Below, in pieces: positions 62,794 through 64,000 of a DNA stretch of 64,000 nucleotides. Origin of the DNA: Welwitschia mirabilis (lineage: Eukaryota; Gnetophyta; Gnetopsida; Welwitschiales); contig JBOZIK010000001.1 of the NCBI GenBank assembly GCA_051453625.1, forward strand, positions 200,242,780-200,306,779, given 5' to 3'. The notes beneath the pieces are model-generated. The model worked only from the letters and a program-made list of their open reading frames with translations. It made no database searches and had not been told where the DNA came from. Position numbers and translations under genes: made by a program. Every line of letters begins with the position of its first letter. The stretch's first letter is position 1.

Positions 62794-64000
62794 TGATACA
62801 CTACCAAATTGTGTGTATTTGATGGGGTATTATGAGTTATTTTGCAAGACATTTATATAGGTTTAGATGAAATTTTGATGATTATGAAGAGTTAATATGA
62901 TGAATGGAAACATGCAATTCTTGACATATTTAGAGGCAGTTCAAGCATATTCTGATACTATATTTTTTGGATGAAGAACAATGATGCAAACGTCTAATTC
63001 TNNNNNNNNNNNNNNNNNNNNNNNNNNNNNNNNNNNNNNNNNNNNNNNNNNNNNNNNNNNNNNNNNNNNNNNNNNNNNNNNNNNNNNNNNNNNNNNNNNN
63101 NGTGCAATTCTTGACATATTTAGAGGCATTTCAAGCATATTCTGATACTATATTTTTTGAAGGAAGAACAATGATGCAAACGTCTAATTCTTCTTAAGCT
63201 AAAAAAAAAAAAGGAAGACTATCATCCTTACTATCTTCATCATGATAGGCAAGATGACAATAATTTAGCATCTATTTGGGATGCTGATATGGATGAGAGC
63301 TAGAATTCAACAAGTCCTCCTTTCTGAAGAGGTACTATCCTCAGTGTCATTCCCATGACAAGTAAGGTAATAATACATCTAGAGCCAATTACGAGGCTGA
63401 CTATAAATCTAAAAAATGATGCTCATTCATTATTATGAGGTATCATCCCTAGTGTTGTCCCCATGATAATCAGGATGATACTAAAATAGCATACTGAATT
63501 TCATCCATTTCTTTATCAGAATTAAGTGCATTTCTAGTGTAATTGTTACATCTTGAGTGATGGTTATGTTTTTATTTATCTATAAATAAACCTCCCCTTC
63601 AATCCCTCTATCATATTTATTGCACCAAAAATTCTTGTAGTAGGAGATTAAATGACAGAAGATCCATCTTAAGTAGTTATAGAGAGATGTCCCCTTAGTA
63701 TTGAGTTGTGCATCTTCCATTTAGGTGCAGCTTTTTTGTACTTAGATGCTGGTTTAATTAATATAAACTTTGTTTCTCTTTTATTTCTTTAATACTTTAC
63801 ATGTTCCTTATGATTTATATTATTCTTGATTCAATGATAGTTTCACTTACAATATAGGTCTTAAGGGTAACCTTTGTTAAGGTTGACACTGTTAGTTTAG
63901 GTGCATGTTTTATACTACATTCTATTTAACTTACTTAATAGCTTAAGCTAGTTTTAATTAGTGACAATTTTCTAGCTGATTTAAATTATGTAAGGCTAAT
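62794..64000 (+). repeat. Athila-like 3' LTR, cut by the window edge
   Basis: Starts TGATACACTACCAAATTG and matches the LTR at 53796 up to the window end, which corresponds to about position 54840 of that copy. It includes a TATA-like TATAAATA (63581-63588). It contains a 100-N gap whose flanks repeat. Confidence 0.85.
63002..63101. other. Assembly gap, 100 N, flanked by a near-identical repeat
   Basis: About 95 bases before the gap (62907-63001) recur right after it (63102-63193) with only a few differences. Confidence 0.9.

Overview
The window is nuclear DNA from a seed plant. It holds one recognisable intact cellular gene, the small GTPase SAR1 (10073-11417, + strand, three coding exons, 193 aa), which matches plant SAR1 at every landmark residue. 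Almost everything else is very AT-rich, CpG-poor retrotransposon debris full of stop codons and frameshifts. Old, slowly purged, deaminated transposons suggest a large, repeat-rich genome such as a gymnosperm. A very AT-rich gnetophyte would fit, but I cannot fix the species.

Layout. 1-6.7 kb is AT-rich DNA with no gene I can read. 6.7-7.0 kb is a piece of a repeat found again near 26.2-26.8, 30.8-31.0 and 44.2 kb; it carries tRNA-like sequences and is probably SINE-derived. 7.4-8.7 kb is a dead LINE reverse transcriptase whose YVDD box is locally repeated. 9.5-11.6 kb is the SAR1 locus. It has a GC-AG second intron and a tandem pseudo-copy of the P-loop exon end inside intron 1. 14.1-19.5 kb is a dead plant L1-type LINE whose ORF1 (DUF4283-like domain plus zinc knuckles) is tandemly repeated ahead of an endonuclease/RT ORF2. 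19.5-23.4 kb holds smaller scraps: a J-domain-like fragment, a LINE 3' end and a tandem repeat of about 110 bp.

23.4-45.5 kb is a nested structure. A 4.3-kb sequence is tandemly duplicated (A at about 23.4-27.7 kb; B at about 27.7-31.2 and 44.2-45.5 kb). Copy B is split by a complete but degenerate Ty3/gypsy element on the minus strand (31225-44171). That element has unusually long LTRs of about 4.3 kb, an initiator-tRNA-Met-type primer site, a polypurine tract and a perfect 5-bp target duplication, GTTAA. Copy A preserves the empty site.

47-64 kb holds two tandem, plus-strand Athila/Tat-like Ty3/gypsy internal regions, an LTR between them (53796-55087) and the start of another LTR running off the right edge (62794 onward). 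Both polymerases are dead, including changes in the RT catalytic box.

The elements do not cooperate as a system. The picture is one housekeeping secretory gene in a sea of nested, decayed retroelements. Ten runs of N interrupt the sequence. Most of the 100-N runs are flanked by the same sequence on both sides, so some local duplications are probably assembly artefacts. I found no CRISPR array, rRNA, functional tRNA or bacterial-type system.
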